Assembly: GCF_039545135.1 (NCBI RefSeq)
Contig: NZ_BAABRU010000002.1
Location: 372,001 to 436,000, forward strand
DNA: 64,000 nucleotides
Direction of reading: 5' to 3'
DNA from: Herpetosiphon gulosus
GTDB taxonomy: Bacteria; Chloroflexota; Chloroflexia; Chloroflexales; Herpetosiphonaceae
In this document: positions 34,022 through 41,713 of the stretch, piece after piece
Layout of the letters: the number at the start of each line of letters is the position of its first letter
Position numbering within the stretch: the first letter of the stretch is position 1
Notes under the pieces: generated by a model
The model's database searches: none
What the model was told of the DNA's origin: nothing
Seen by the model: only the letters and a program-made list of their open reading frames with translations
Position numbers and translations under genes: made by a program

Positions 34022-35752
34022 TTAGGCACTCGCCGCGAAACGGCTGGTACGCAAGGCTGAAGGAGCTTGGCGGCGACGAGCAGTCCGCAATGGTCGCACT
34101 GGCAATTGCTCATTGACCACGGCAGTACGCACCGGCATTGGCTTGCGCACTGGTTGTTCGATCGTGGCAATGCTATAACCCAAGGCACTCATTTGCGCCA
34201 TCAGGTTTTGGGGCGCAATTTCGCGCATCACCAATTGATCGCCATCTTGCTCGATGATAATGCGGCGCATTTCGGGGTTCAAGCAGTGATGAGCACCACC
34301 TTTGCCACCGATCATGGCTTGATATGCGCCAACGCCACAAACCGCCAAGACCATGCCAGCCTGAAATTCTGGCAACATCAAGGCTGGGCGATGCGAACGT
34401 GGATACAGATCGTCGGAATCGCAGGTGCGGCGGCCACCCAAGCGCACTGCCTGCACCGCTGTATCCCAACCATCCAAGGGCACAACCACAAATTCTTGAT
34501 CAACAATCAAGGTATCGGGAGCTGAAACCATCAACGAGCCATTCAACAAATACCACGGCTCGATTGCTCCAGCTTCCTTAACACGGCCAACTTCAATCAA
34601 ATACAGATTATGGTTGGCAACAGTGTAGCGGCCACATTCGGCGATGATCATGGGTGCTGCCACGCCATGCTCAGCACAAATTGCTTGGGTATTGGCCATC
34701 AAGTTGGTCAAAAAGCCCACATAATCAAATTGGAAGGCCAAATCGTAGCCTGAGGTGGGCATACCACCGCCAAAATTGAACATCGTTAGGCTTGGCGTGA
34801 CGCTGGCCAACGCGGCATAAGCATTGGCTGAACGGGCCAAACGGGCTTCCCATGCAGCAGCATCCTCAATTTGCGAGCCAACCATGGCGTGATACACCAC
34901 CAATTGATGCTGCGTGCCAGCCAAGCGCTGGGCGACAACCTGCATTTCAGCTGGAGTTAAGCCAAAGCGCTCGGCTCCAGCATGGTTACGATCCACGACA
35001 TCAGGGGCGTGGCGTTCACGAACACCGAACAACATCGGTACACGGCAATGGGCCAAAATATACTCAAGTTCATCGAGATCATCGAGCACAGCCACAACTC
35101 GCTCGTAGCCAGCCTGGCGCAAAGCCAAGATCCCATCGAGATACATGGGTTCTTTCGAGCCATTACAGAAGATATAGCGATCTTCGGCAAGCACCCCTTG
35201 CCGCCAGAGATGGTGAGCGATCACCACATCGGCTGCCGCCGAGGTTTCGTAGTGAGCACCAGCATTCAAGGCTGTGCGCACCACTTCTTCCGAAAAATTG
35301 GCCTTGGTAGCATAAGCATACAAGAACGAGCCAGTATAGCTTGATGCCGCCTGTGCAGCCATCGCATAATCAAGCATATTCTGCACCTGCGTGGTAATTT
35401 GCGGGCAGAACGAAACCTCAAGGGGTGCACCAAATTGCTCAACCAATGCACCCAGATCGACCGTATCGCCTAAGAGCAAGCGCTCATTGCGGCGCGTTAG
35501 AAAATCGGTCAAAGCCCCAGCACCCGAAAAGCCAAACGAATCATTCAGGTAGCCAGCATAGGTTTGCTCGATCAACTGGACATGTCCCTCCAAGCCGTGA
35601 TGTCCACGACGATAGTGCTCAGCCACAACATGGGGCTGAGAGAACAAAGTGCAATCAAAATTAACGGTGTTCGTGCGTGTGTTTATTAACGGAGACTCCC
35701 AAGGTGCTTTGCCCATTTTTTGGGCATAAAAAAACCAAGTGTCGGGCGACAT
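34022..35752 (-). CDS. speA: PLP-dependent decarboxylase, probably biosynthetic arginine decarboxylase
   Basis: A 576-residue fold-III PLP decarboxylase (alanine-racemase-like barrel plus beta domain). PLP Lys at about residue 150 in YATKANF, then CNGSKEPMYLDGI, VYHAMVGSQIED, FNFGGGMP, and AECGRYTVANHN before a beta domain with CDSDD near the active site. The order and the N-terminal extension resemble SpeA (arginine to agmatine), though it is shorter than E. coli SpeA (658); a related amino-acid substrate cannot be excluded. The ribosome site is weak (TTAGG, 4 nt). A leader of about 340 nt with an intrinsic terminator lies directly upstream, so expression is probably controlled by attenuation. 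Confidence 0.88.
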   Translation of the reverse strand: MSPDTWFFYAQKMGKAPWESPLINTRTNTVNFDCTLFSQPHVVAEHYRRGHHGLEGHVQLIEQTYAGYLNDSFGFSGAGALTDFLTRRNERLLLGDTVDLGALVEQFGAPLEVSFCPQITTQVQNMLDYAMAAQAASSYTGSFLYAYATKANFSEEVVRTALNAGAHYETSAAADVVIAHHLWRQGVLAEDRYIFCNGSKEPMYLDGILALRQAGYERVVAVLDDLDELEYILAHCRVPMLFGVRERHAPDVVDRNHAGAERFGLTPAEMQVVAQRLAGTQHQLVVYHAMVGSQIEDAAAWEARLARSANAYAALASVTPSLTMFNFGGGMPTSGYDLAFQFDYVGFLTNLMANTQAICAEHGVAAPMIIAECGRYTVANHNLYLIEVGRVKEAGAIEPWYLLNGSLMVSAPDTLIVDQEFVVVPLDGWDTAVQAVRLGGRRTCDSDDLYPRSHRPALMLPEFQAGMVLAVCGVGAYQAMIGGKGGAHHCLNPEMRRIIIEQDGDQLVMREIAPQNLMAQMSALGYSIATIEQPVRKPMPVRTAVVNEQLPVRPLRTARRRQAPSALRTSRFAASA

Positions 35753-35772
35753 TTGGCCTAAGCACTGGGCAT

Positions 35773-35798
35773 AAAAAACCTGCCCAATCGTGGCAGGT
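35773..35798 (-). terminator. intrinsic terminator in the decarboxylase leader
   Basis: On the minus strand ACCTGCC, a 7-nt loop, GGCAGGT, then TTTTT. It lies upstream of the gene: the U-run ends only about 20 nt before the speA start codon, as in attenuators and riboswitch-controlled genes. Confidence 0.85.
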
Positions 35799-35856
35799 GA
35801 GGAGATAGACAGCGAACCATTGCTAGTCTGCTAGCATGATTGCAAAGCTCACCAAC

Positions 35857-35928
35857 CTAGATTGAGGGAGGTTCAGCACAGCGCCGCGCAATTTGTCGCA
35901 GCGTGCAAAAATTCTGTCTACCGTTCAT
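35857..35928 (-). CDS. putative leader peptide of the decarboxylase attenuator
   Basis: A 23-codon frame on the minus strand: ATG at 35928, stop TAG at 35857. It has GAGG with a 4-nt spacer before ATG, which is unusual for a chance frame in a leader. The peptide begins MNGRQNFCTLRQIARRC and ends in AEPPSI; it has four Arg codons, two of them consecutive (CGG CGC). Its early codons are part of a long-range helix with sequence just before the terminator, so ribosome progress would alter folding. By analogy with SpeFL, an Arg-rich leader peptide of the enterobacterial ornithine decarboxylase speF, it may sense arginine or a polyamine. This is inference; translation is not shown. Confidence 0.55.
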   Translation of the reverse strand: MNGRQNFCTLRQIARRCAEPPSI

Positions 35929-36093
35929 ATAGCCTCGTTGAAAGCCCGCTCGGAAGTCAAAAACCAGCGCTCAAAACGTTGTGATGCGCCCCAGAAAACA
36001 ACTACACTCATCGTTACAATCGATGCAGCCCCCTGCTGCCGATGAGTGCCGAGAAGGCACGGAACCGATTGGCAAATTACTTCACCGCTGCAT

Positions 36094-36121
36094 ATTTTAG
36101 CCTAATTTTGGTGCTTGTCAA
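36094..36121 (-). promoter_or_regulatory. promoter of the decarboxylase leader
   Basis: On the minus strand TTGACA (36121-36116), 16-nt spacer, TAAAAT (36099-36094). It implies a start near 36087 and a leader of about 335 nt before the speA ATG. Confidence 0.7.
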
Positions 36122-36203
36122 ATAAGAAAATAGTATGAATTCGGTGGCAAAATCATGGGGGATACTCACAACAATTCAGCTGATCACAAAGGGCTAAATC
36201 GAG

Positions 36204-37364
36204 TTACATGGCTGTAACAGGCGCTAATTGAAATGCTGGCACAATTAATTGAAAATTCGAACCCTGCCCAATTACGCTCTCAACCATAATATCGCCGCCT
36301 AAAAGTTTTGCCAACGAACGACTAATTGCCAAGCCCAAACCAGTGCCGCCAAAGCGTGCCGCTGTCGATTGTTCGGCTTGGACAAAGGGCTGAAACAGGT
36401 TGGCAACTTGTTCGCTGCTCATGCCAATCCCAGTATCAGCTACTTCAAAATGCAGCCAATCGCCATCACGTTTGGCCCGCAGGGTAATGCTACCTTGTTG
36501 GGTGAATTTGGTAGCATTAGTTAATAAATTAAGTAAGATTTGGCGTAACTTTTGCAAATCGCTGTGCATTACACCCAAATCCTCAGCTACATCCAACACA
36601 AGGCGATTGTTATTTTTGGCAATTTGCGGCTGAATATACAGTTCCAGATCGTTGATTAACTCAATCACATGAAAATCTTGGCCGAACAATTCCATGCGCC
36701 CAGCCTCAATTTTGGAGAGATCAAGCACATCGTTGATCAAGCCCAACAGATGTACGCCAGCGTTGCGAATCGTACTGAGATCTTGCACATAGTTGGTTAA
36801 TTGATCAGCCTCGGCATCTTCTTGCAGCAGTTCGCTATAGCCGATAATTGCATTCAACGGTGTGCGCAATTCGTGGCTCATCATGGCCAGAAATTGGCTT
36901 TTAGAGCGATTGGCCAACTCAGCCTCTTCTTTGGCTGCTAGCAACGATTGCTCAATCTGTTTGCGCTGGCTAATTTCGTTGGCCAACAATTCGCGCTCAC
37001 GCTGAAGCTCGCTGGTTTGGGTCTGAATTTTATTAATCAACGAGCGCAACCAACCAATGGCTCCGCCGACCACAAATGCCATCATCAAGCCAGGCCCAAG
37101 CGCCAGAATCTCAGCAAAGGATGCCCCATTCAACAAAAATAAGCCGATGTTGAGACAAATCCCAATCAATGCAGCGATCAAGCCACCACGCCAACCCAAA
37201 AGCCAGGCAGCTAAACCAACTGGGAGCAGTAATAATGAGCCAATAACCGCCCCAGCCTGATCATAAAACCAAATAAAACTCAGACTATAACCAACGAAGG
37301 CCATCCCGATAATCATGATATGGCGTAGCTGCTGGATTGATTGTTCAATCGTTTGTTTGGGCAT
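36204..37364 (-). CDS. membrane sensor histidine kinase
   Basis: A 386-residue histidine kinase. Residues about 15-105 form four or five membrane segments with very short loops (no large sensor domain), followed by a coiled coil (about 108-150). HisKA: SHELRTPLN with H164. HATPase: N-box NLLTNATKF, G1 DTGIGM, G2 GGTGLGLAISRSLA. No receiver domain is fused and no response-regulator gene is adjacent, so the partner is unknown. It lies 11 nt after the DUF2721 gene and is probably cotranscribed with it. Its stop is about 80 nt before the promoter of the decarboxylase leader. Confidence 0.92.
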   Translation of the reverse strand: MPKQTIEQSIQQLRHIMIIGMAFVGYSLSFIWFYDQAGAVIGSLLLLPVGLAAWLLGWRGGLIAALIGICLNIGLFLLNGASFAEILALGPGLMMAFVVGGAIGWLRSLINKIQTQTSELQRERELLANEISQRKQIEQSLLAAKEEAELANRSKSQFLAMMSHELRTPLNAIIGYSELLQEDAEADQLTNYVQDLSTIRNAGVHLLGLINDVLDLSKIEAGRMELFGQDFHVIELINDLELYIQPQIAKNNNRLVLDVAEDLGVMHSDLQKLRQILLNLLTNATKFTQQGSITLRAKRDGDWLHFEVADTGIGMSSEQVANLFQPFVQAEQSTAARFGGTGLGLAISRSLAKLLGGDIMVESVIGQGSNFQLIVPAFQLAPVTAM

Positions 37365-37375
37365 AATAAATCCAA

Positions 37376-37765
37376 TTATTCATCGAGATCGGCAATTTCA
37401 AGGCTGAGGGCATCGATCGAAACCTGAATTTCACGCAGCGATAAGCCCAACGAAGTCAAAAGTAATACCAAACTTATCGCAAATGTGCCTTTACCCAACA
37501 GCTCTTGGCCCGCGAAGAGCACAAACATACACAGCACACAAAAGAAAAATGCTGCAACGCCGCAAATCTGCATGCTACGAATAATCCCAATGCGGTAGCG
37601 TAAATTTTCCAACTGGCCGCGAATCCGTGGATCACGATCAAGTTTATAGCGACTTTTAAGTTCGCGCATCAGGGCGGCGATTGAAAGAAAGCGATTGGTA
37701 TAGGCCAAAAACAGCAACGAAATTGCTGGAAACAACAGCGCTGGCGTGGTGAAAGTCAGTTCCAT
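37376..37765 (-). CDS. DUF2721 membrane protein
   Basis: A 129-residue protein matching the DUF2721 pattern: TTPALLFPAISLLFLAYTNRFLSIAALMREL at the N-terminus with one membrane segment, a basic cytoplasmic helix (YKLDRDPRIRGQLENLRYRIG), and two further membrane segments. The C-terminal helix is acidic. The function of this family is not known. AGG lies 6-7 nt before the ATG. Directly upstream of the histidine kinase, it may be a membrane partner of that kinase (inference). Confidence 0.85.
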   Translation of the reverse strand: MELTFTTPALLFPAISLLFLAYTNRFLSIAALMRELKSRYKLDRDPRIRGQLENLRYRIGIIRSMQICGVAAFFFCVLCMFVLFAGQELLGKGTFAISLVLLLTSLGLSLREIQVSIDALSLEIADLDE

Positions 37766-37882
37766 GATGAGCCTGCTTTGATGCTAAATTGAACTCCATA
37801 ACCAGATAGTTTAGCACTTTTAGCGCAAGTAATTGGATGCAAAATGACACCGTGCGGCGCTAGATCATCACAATTAACGCCA

Positions 37883-37912
37883 AAACCGCCCATTCGAGCG
37901 AATGAGCGGTTT
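37883..37912 (-). terminator. probable intrinsic terminator
   Basis: On the minus strand AAACCGCTCATTCG and CGAATGGGCGGTTT pair almost completely (one G-U), followed by TGGCG with only a short U-run contributed by the stem end. It lies 18 nt after the stop of the gene at 37930 and ends the WXG100-lipase operon. Confidence 0.7.
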
Positions 37913-37929
37913 GGTACAGGCGAACCAAC

Positions 37930-38715
37930 TTATGAAAGTGACTCATAGATTATGCCACCAAGCCCCATATAATCGATGCCCTTGAGTTGATAGCGCTCAA
38001 TTTCAAGGTCGGCTTGGGTCATCAAAAACGAGCCAATTTCATTCTTAAATAGGGTATATTCACGAGCCATGGCATGGCTACCACTATATTGGATGGTTAC
38101 AAATACGGTGGTGGTTGAAGGCAAGCGGAACATGCGCACCAACAATTCAGCTTCAGTCGGCGAAACCCCGCTGCGCACCAAGGTATCAGCTGATTGCGCG
38201 GTTTGGCCTTGCTCAGCCAATTGCCGCGCCATAACTAATTTTTCGCGGCTAATATCAACATGCAAATTAACCGCTGGCGTGTTCGAAGCGTAATCGCTCA
38301 GTTGAAACACCGTTTCAATCAATCGATCAAGATTGGGCATCTGCGCAAGGTTGTGAACTTCAGGGTTGATCACCGTATGTACGACCAAGGAATCATCGCG
38401 CACATGGCCAAACCCTTGCAGCACCACCCCATCGGCACGAGTATGATAAACCACCAGTGAGCGTTGTGGATACGCGCAACTTGCCACAACTCCAAGCAAA
38501 TCTCGAACAATTAATAATTGACCATTTTCATCTACCGCCGCAGCGTTGCGAGCACGGAGCGAATGTTCAGCCTGCAACAACTCCAAAGCGCGTTGATTCT
38601 CATCGGCGGTGGTCGCTTGAACACCCATCAAAGCGGGAGCTTTCAAGAGTGCACTAATTAACAGCAGTTCACTGCGTGAAAGTGTTACTGCGACCAAGGG
38701 TTGGGGGGTTGTCAT
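37930..38715 (-). CDS. hypothetical protein, possibly EspG-like
   Basis: A 261-residue soluble protein. It starts VTLSRSELLLISALLKAPALMG, continues with ALELLQAEHSLRARNAAAVDENGQLLIVRDLLGVV, then YPQRSLVVYHTRADGVVLQGFGHV, and has a second similar lobe near the C-terminus. This order (N-terminal recognition helix, an L-x-A-R-helix, a strand block reporting on a residue, repeated twice) recalls EspG-type chaperones of type VII secretion, but the similarity is by pattern only and uncertain. It starts 11 nt after the lipoprotein gene with TAGGAG before ATG and is the third gene of the WXG100-lipase operon, which supports the idea. Confidence 0.75.
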   Translation of the reverse strand: MTTPQPLVAVTLSRSELLLISALLKAPALMGVQATTADENQRALELLQAEHSLRARNAAAVDENGQLLIVRDLLGVVASCAYPQRSLVVYHTRADGVVLQGFGHVRDDSLVVHTVINPEVHNLAQMPNLDRLIETVFQLSDYASNTPAVNLHVDISREKLVMARQLAEQGQTAQSADTLVRSGVSPTEAELLVRMFRLPSTTTVFVTIQYSGSHAMAREYTLFKNEIGSFLMTQADLEIERYQLKGIDYMGLGGIIYESLS

Positions 38716-38726
38716 GCCCTAATCTC

Positions 38727-39371
38727 CTACGGTACAACCGCAAAGGTACTGTCAATTGCAATCGGGTTGGAGTATCGATGTTCCCATTCGTGGCCCGAAG
38801 CATTGCGATCATCGACCCCACGTTGGCGCGATTCACGAGTGTTCACCGCAATCCGTTGGACCGTTGGCCATTGCGCTTGTTCATTCGGGGCGATGGGAAT
38901 CACAAATGTCCGTTTATTAAGCTTACTAACTTTTAATGCTTCTAACCAACGAGTTTGATCTGGTTCTTCACGTTCAAATTCGATCGTGGTGAGTTCACCC
39001 ATAACTCTATCATCAACCAAGCCAACAATCAGCCGATAGCCATCGATCTCGAATAAAGCTGTTTGCAGCGGGGCTTCGGGAAAGGTTTGAGTCAAAGGGA
39101 GCGCAAAAGCCGCTGCATCAGCATTTGGCTCAAGGTAGGCAATCGTTGTTGGTTCGCCAGCCATGGTTTGAGCTCGAATCAAGCTTAAACGGCGATAGCG
39201 TGGTTTGTCACCCAACCACGGGCTGATATCAAGTGTGCCAATTGTTTGAATCGACTGTTCTTCGAGGCCGTTACGCACGGCCTCGGGAACAGCACTCGAT
39301 CCACATCCAAAGAGTGATGCCAACAATCCCATTGCAAGCATCCCCCACCATACTCTACACACAACCTGCAT
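38727..39371 (-). CDS. hypothetical lipoprotein, possible immunity protein
   Basis: A 214-residue lipoprotein: N-terminal hydrophobic stretch MLAMGLLASLFGC with lipobox Cys at about residue 23. The mature part is mostly beta, with IDGYRLIVGLVDDRVMGEL and a TVQRIAVNTRESRQRG segment. No known family is recognised. It begins 3 nt after the stop of the WXG100-lipase gene, so the two are almost certainly cotranscribed. In Staphylococcus the type VII lipase effector TslA is neutralised by a lipoprotein (TilA); a similar immunity role here is inference from position only. The hydrophobic segment is also compatible with a surface lipoprotein of other function. Confidence 0.82.
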   Translation of the reverse strand: MQVVCRVWWGMLAMGLLASLFGCGSSAVPEAVRNGLEEQSIQTIGTLDISPWLGDKPRYRRLSLIRAQTMAGEPTTIAYLEPNADAAAFALPLTQTFPEAPLQTALFEIDGYRLIVGLVDDRVMGELTTIEFEREEPDQTRWLEALKVSKLNKRTFVIPIAPNEQAQWPTVQRIAVNTRESRQRGVDDRNASGHEWEHRYSNPIAIDSTFAVVP

Positions 39372-39374
39372 GGA

Positions 39375-40649
39375 TTACTTCAGGTATGGAGCAACTTGGG
39401 GGTAGCTGTTTTTAATGATGCTAACCACATCGTTGCTCGTCCAATAGGAGTTGTGATTGCTAATAGGGTTGCCAGCATTGGCGTTAGTCGTAAAGTAATT
39501 GATGCCAGCATCGCGGGCAGCATTATCGGCCCCAAGCACGCCAGGCACAACCAATGGCAAGGATTTAGGCGCTAAAATGCCAGTCATCAAGCCTGGGGTT
39601 AGGAAATTACGCCCTTCATCGGAGCGAATCCATGGTTGGCCAATGTAATCGCCTTTGTCGCTCACGCTGAGGAACTTGGCATATTGCATCGCCCGATCAG
39701 CATTGGCCACGGGCGACCCGAGCGTAACCACCCCAGAAACATCAACGCCCATGTTATTTTCAAGCATTGGCGCGAGGTTACTGACAACCGCCCCACCGCC
39801 GCTATGCCCAATCAGCATGACGGTTTGGCCAGGCAATAATGGATTACGCGCAAGGTCTTGTTGAATAAAGTTGTAGCTTTCTTGGGTATACTTGCCCTGA
39901 TCTTGCATTGTATACTCTTGCACAACTTCGCTGACCCCGACTCCAGTATTAAACAACATTGAAGCCCCGTTGACAACACTGGCACCAGCGCCTGTAATTC
40001 CATTAACCACTGAGGCTCCGGCTCCGGTCAGCCAATCGACGGGCGACAACCAACCACCATGATTGGTGCCTTGCAAGTCGGTGCCTTGCAAGTTGGTGGT
40101 GTAGTTGGTGTTGTAAATTGCCGGCATGGCCTTGATTTGGCTTGGATCATAGCCATGGGCCGCCAACAAGCCAGCCAGTTGCTGTGGACCTTCGCCTGGT
40201 GTGCCATCTGGTTCGCTGGCGTTAATCCCATTGACAATGTACATCCGTGGTGGTGGCAACTGACTAGCCGCTGCCGAACCTGCTGCATTGCCAGCCGCAG
40301 CACTGAATGAAACACCGCTGCCAGCGCCTGAGCTAGCTTCGCCATCGGCAAATGTGATCCCCTTAGCCGCCTCTTGTTCAGCTTGCTGAAAGATCGTGCT
40401 AATTTGTTGGGTCACCGTTTGCGCTTCCCGCAATACACCTGTTAGACGTTGCATTGTGGGGAAAATTTCCACCTGCATTTCATTGAAAAATGCCTTTGCC
40501 GCATCACCCATCCATCCGCCATTGGCTAAACTTTCATAGCTCTGGCGAATCTGGCTGTTGATTTGATCAACTACCTCCGATTGCTTGCCAAACCGACTTG
40601 CAACTTGAGTGAGTTGGTCATACTGAGCTTGAACGATTTCAGCTCCCAT
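39375..40649 (-). CDS. WXG100-like domain fused to alpha/beta hydrolase (lipase-like)
   Basis: A 424-residue protein. Residues 1-95 are a helical hairpin of the WXG100 type: VQAQYDQLTQVASRF, turn NGGWMGDAAKAFF (W46-x-G48), then a second helix. A Gly/Ala/Ser-rich linker (about 100-130) leads to an alpha/beta hydrolase domain: YIVNGINASEPDG, nucleophile elbow IGHSGGG (S284), VTLGSPVAN, and NHNSYW with a possible catalytic His. A tandem repeat GAGASVVNG lies at about 211-229. No signal peptide, as expected for type VII secretion. WXG100-fused enzymes are often secreted effectors. AAGGAG 7 nt before ATG. It heads an operon with a lipoprotein and a possible EspG-like protein. Confidence 0.85.
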   Translation of the reverse strand: MGAEIVQAQYDQLTQVASRFGKQSEVVDQINSQIRQSYESLANGGWMGDAAKAFFNEMQVEIFPTMQRLTGVLREAQTVTQQISTIFQQAEQEAAKGITFADGEASSGAGSGVSFSAAAGNAAGSAAASQLPPPRMYIVNGINASEPDGTPGEGPQQLAGLLAAHGYDPSQIKAMPAIYNTNYTTNLQGTDLQGTNHGGWLSPVDWLTGAGASVVNGITGAGASVVNGASMLFNTGVGVSEVVQEYTMQDQGKYTQESYNFIQQDLARNPLLPGQTVMLIGHSGGGAVVSNLAPMLENNMGVDVSGVVTLGSPVANADRAMQYAKFLSVSDKGDYIGQPWIRSDEGRNFLTPGLMTGILAPKSLPLVVPGVLGADNAARDAGINYFTTNANAGNPISNHNSYWTSNDVVSIIKNSYPQVAPYLK

Positions 40650-40898
40650 GCCAATACTCCTTAAAAGTGCGCTTCAACCTCGGGAATGCCCTTGCTCTCG
40701 TTGACCGAATGTGGGGTAAAAAACCGAAATGTAGCAGTATCATCGTATAAAAACAGTCTTACGTCAAGATCTTTATTAAGAAAAAGCTGCAATCTAGCAG
40801 CTAGCTAGTTAGTTATTGTTAAGTATCTTGATCAGGTTAGTCTTTTTTAGGCCTAGGTTTGTTTTGCCCCACTAAGAGCGTTGCAAGAACAAGACCAA

Positions 40899-40930
40899 GC
40901 AAAACCCCTTGATCAACCGATCAAGGGGTT
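40899..40930 (-). terminator. intrinsic terminator after the pentapeptide gene
   Basis: On the minus strand AACCCCTTGATC, loop GGTT, GATCAAGGGGTT, then TTGCTTGG. It is a perfect 12-bp stem 40 nt after the stop of the pentapeptide-repeat gene; it ends the arsB-like operon. Confidence 0.85.
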
Positions 40931-40969
40931 AACTAAATTTGCGCCAGTTGTTTGATCAATTGAACTGAT

Positions 40970-41689
40970 TCATGATTCAAGTAACGTGGCTCGCATCCAA
41001 TCGGCATCGTGGCGTTGGCTGCCATCGGCCTCAGGGCTGGCATCAAACCAACCAGCAAACCGCCCGTTCTCAACCACTATATCTTTGGCTTGCAACCCAG
41101 CAACCGCCAAATTCTCGAAGCTTTTCAGCTTGCGCAAACTGGCCGCGTTTAAGTTTACACCCCGTAAATCACAGGCGTAAATCGCCGCAAAATCAAGCAT
41201 GGCATGATCAAATTGGGCATTGCGAGCTGAGCTACGGCTCAGACTGAAACGCACTGCATGGGTATAACTAATCCTCGCCTGATCCAAAATGCTGGTCTCA
41301 ACACTGGTTTTGTTCAGATCGGCATAGGCCAGATTGGCTTGGCTAAAATCGCTTAGTTTAATGATTGCACTGATCAGATCAGCCTGTTGCCAATTGCTGT
41401 CACGGGCATCAATTTGCTCACAAAAGCTCGAAGCAAAGCAGGCCTTGCGCAAATCGGCAGCTTGTAAATCGACCTTGCGCAACGTTGCCCCAAAAAAATT
41501 ACAATCGCGCAAATCGCAGCCTGCCAACACCACGTTTTCAAGCTGCATGCGCATCAACGAACGCCCACGCAAATCCATGCCCCGTAGATCACAATTGCGC
41601 AAGCTCATAGCTTCGCCAACCGGTTCTTGCAGCCATGCGGTATGTGCAGCCAGCAGTTGATCAAGCTTTTGTTGCGAAAAATAGCGCAT
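40970..41689 (-). CDS. pentapeptide-repeat protein
   Basis: A 239-residue protein with repeated A(D/N)LxX units from about residue 25 to 200: LRNCDLRGMDLRGRSL, LAGCDLRDCNFFGATL, VDLQAADLRKACF, ANLAYADLNKTSV and others. This predicts a right-handed quadrilateral beta-helix. Some such proteins protect topoisomerases, but most have no known role, and nothing here points to a specific target. The N-terminal 20 residues are a short helix (YFSQQKLDQLLAAHTAWLQ). It has GAGG before ATG, starts 24 nt after the GT1 gene and ends the operon at a strong terminator. Confidence 0.92.
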   Translation of the reverse strand: MRYFSQQKLDQLLAAHTAWLQEPVGEAMSLRNCDLRGMDLRGRSLMRMQLENVVLAGCDLRDCNFFGATLRKVDLQAADLRKACFASSFCEQIDARDSNWQQADLISAIIKLSDFSQANLAYADLNKTSVETSILDQARISYTHAVRFSLSRSSARNAQFDHAMLDFAAIYACDLRGVNLNAASLRKLKSFENLAVAGLQAKDIVVENGRFAGWFDASPEADGSQRHDADWMRATLLES

Positions 41690-41713
41690 TGCTAACGCCT
41701 CAGCATTCCAAAC

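Larger units (their letters stand above)
35753..36093 (-). promoter_or_regulatory. structured 5' leader (attenuator or riboswitch candidate) of the decarboxylase gene
   Basis: Transcribed on the minus strand from about 36087. Pairings seen in order: GTGCC/GGCAC (36060-36056 with 36050-36046); the alternative ACTCATCG/CGATGAGT (36047-36040 with 36013-36006) enclosing GCAGC/GCTGC; a long-range 9-bp helix GGTAGACAG/CTGTCTATC with one wobble (35922-35914 with 35812-35804); TGCTAG/CTAGCA (about 35837-35822); and the terminator. The first two share bases and exclude one another. It does not match RNase P, tmRNA, SRP RNA, T-box or other leaders I know. The leader peptide lies inside the long-range helix domain. 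Confidence 0.65.

Noticed and set aside
35773-36093. Independent structured RNA (RNase P RNA, tmRNA, SRP RNA or 6S RNA)
   Set aside because: None of the conserved sequence blocks of these RNAs was found, and the terminator is directly followed by the decarboxylase gene, which fits a leader better.
40970-41689. Qnr-type quinolone resistance protein
   Set aside because: The protein has pentapeptide repeats but nothing that specifically marks a Qnr protein, and the operon context gives no support.
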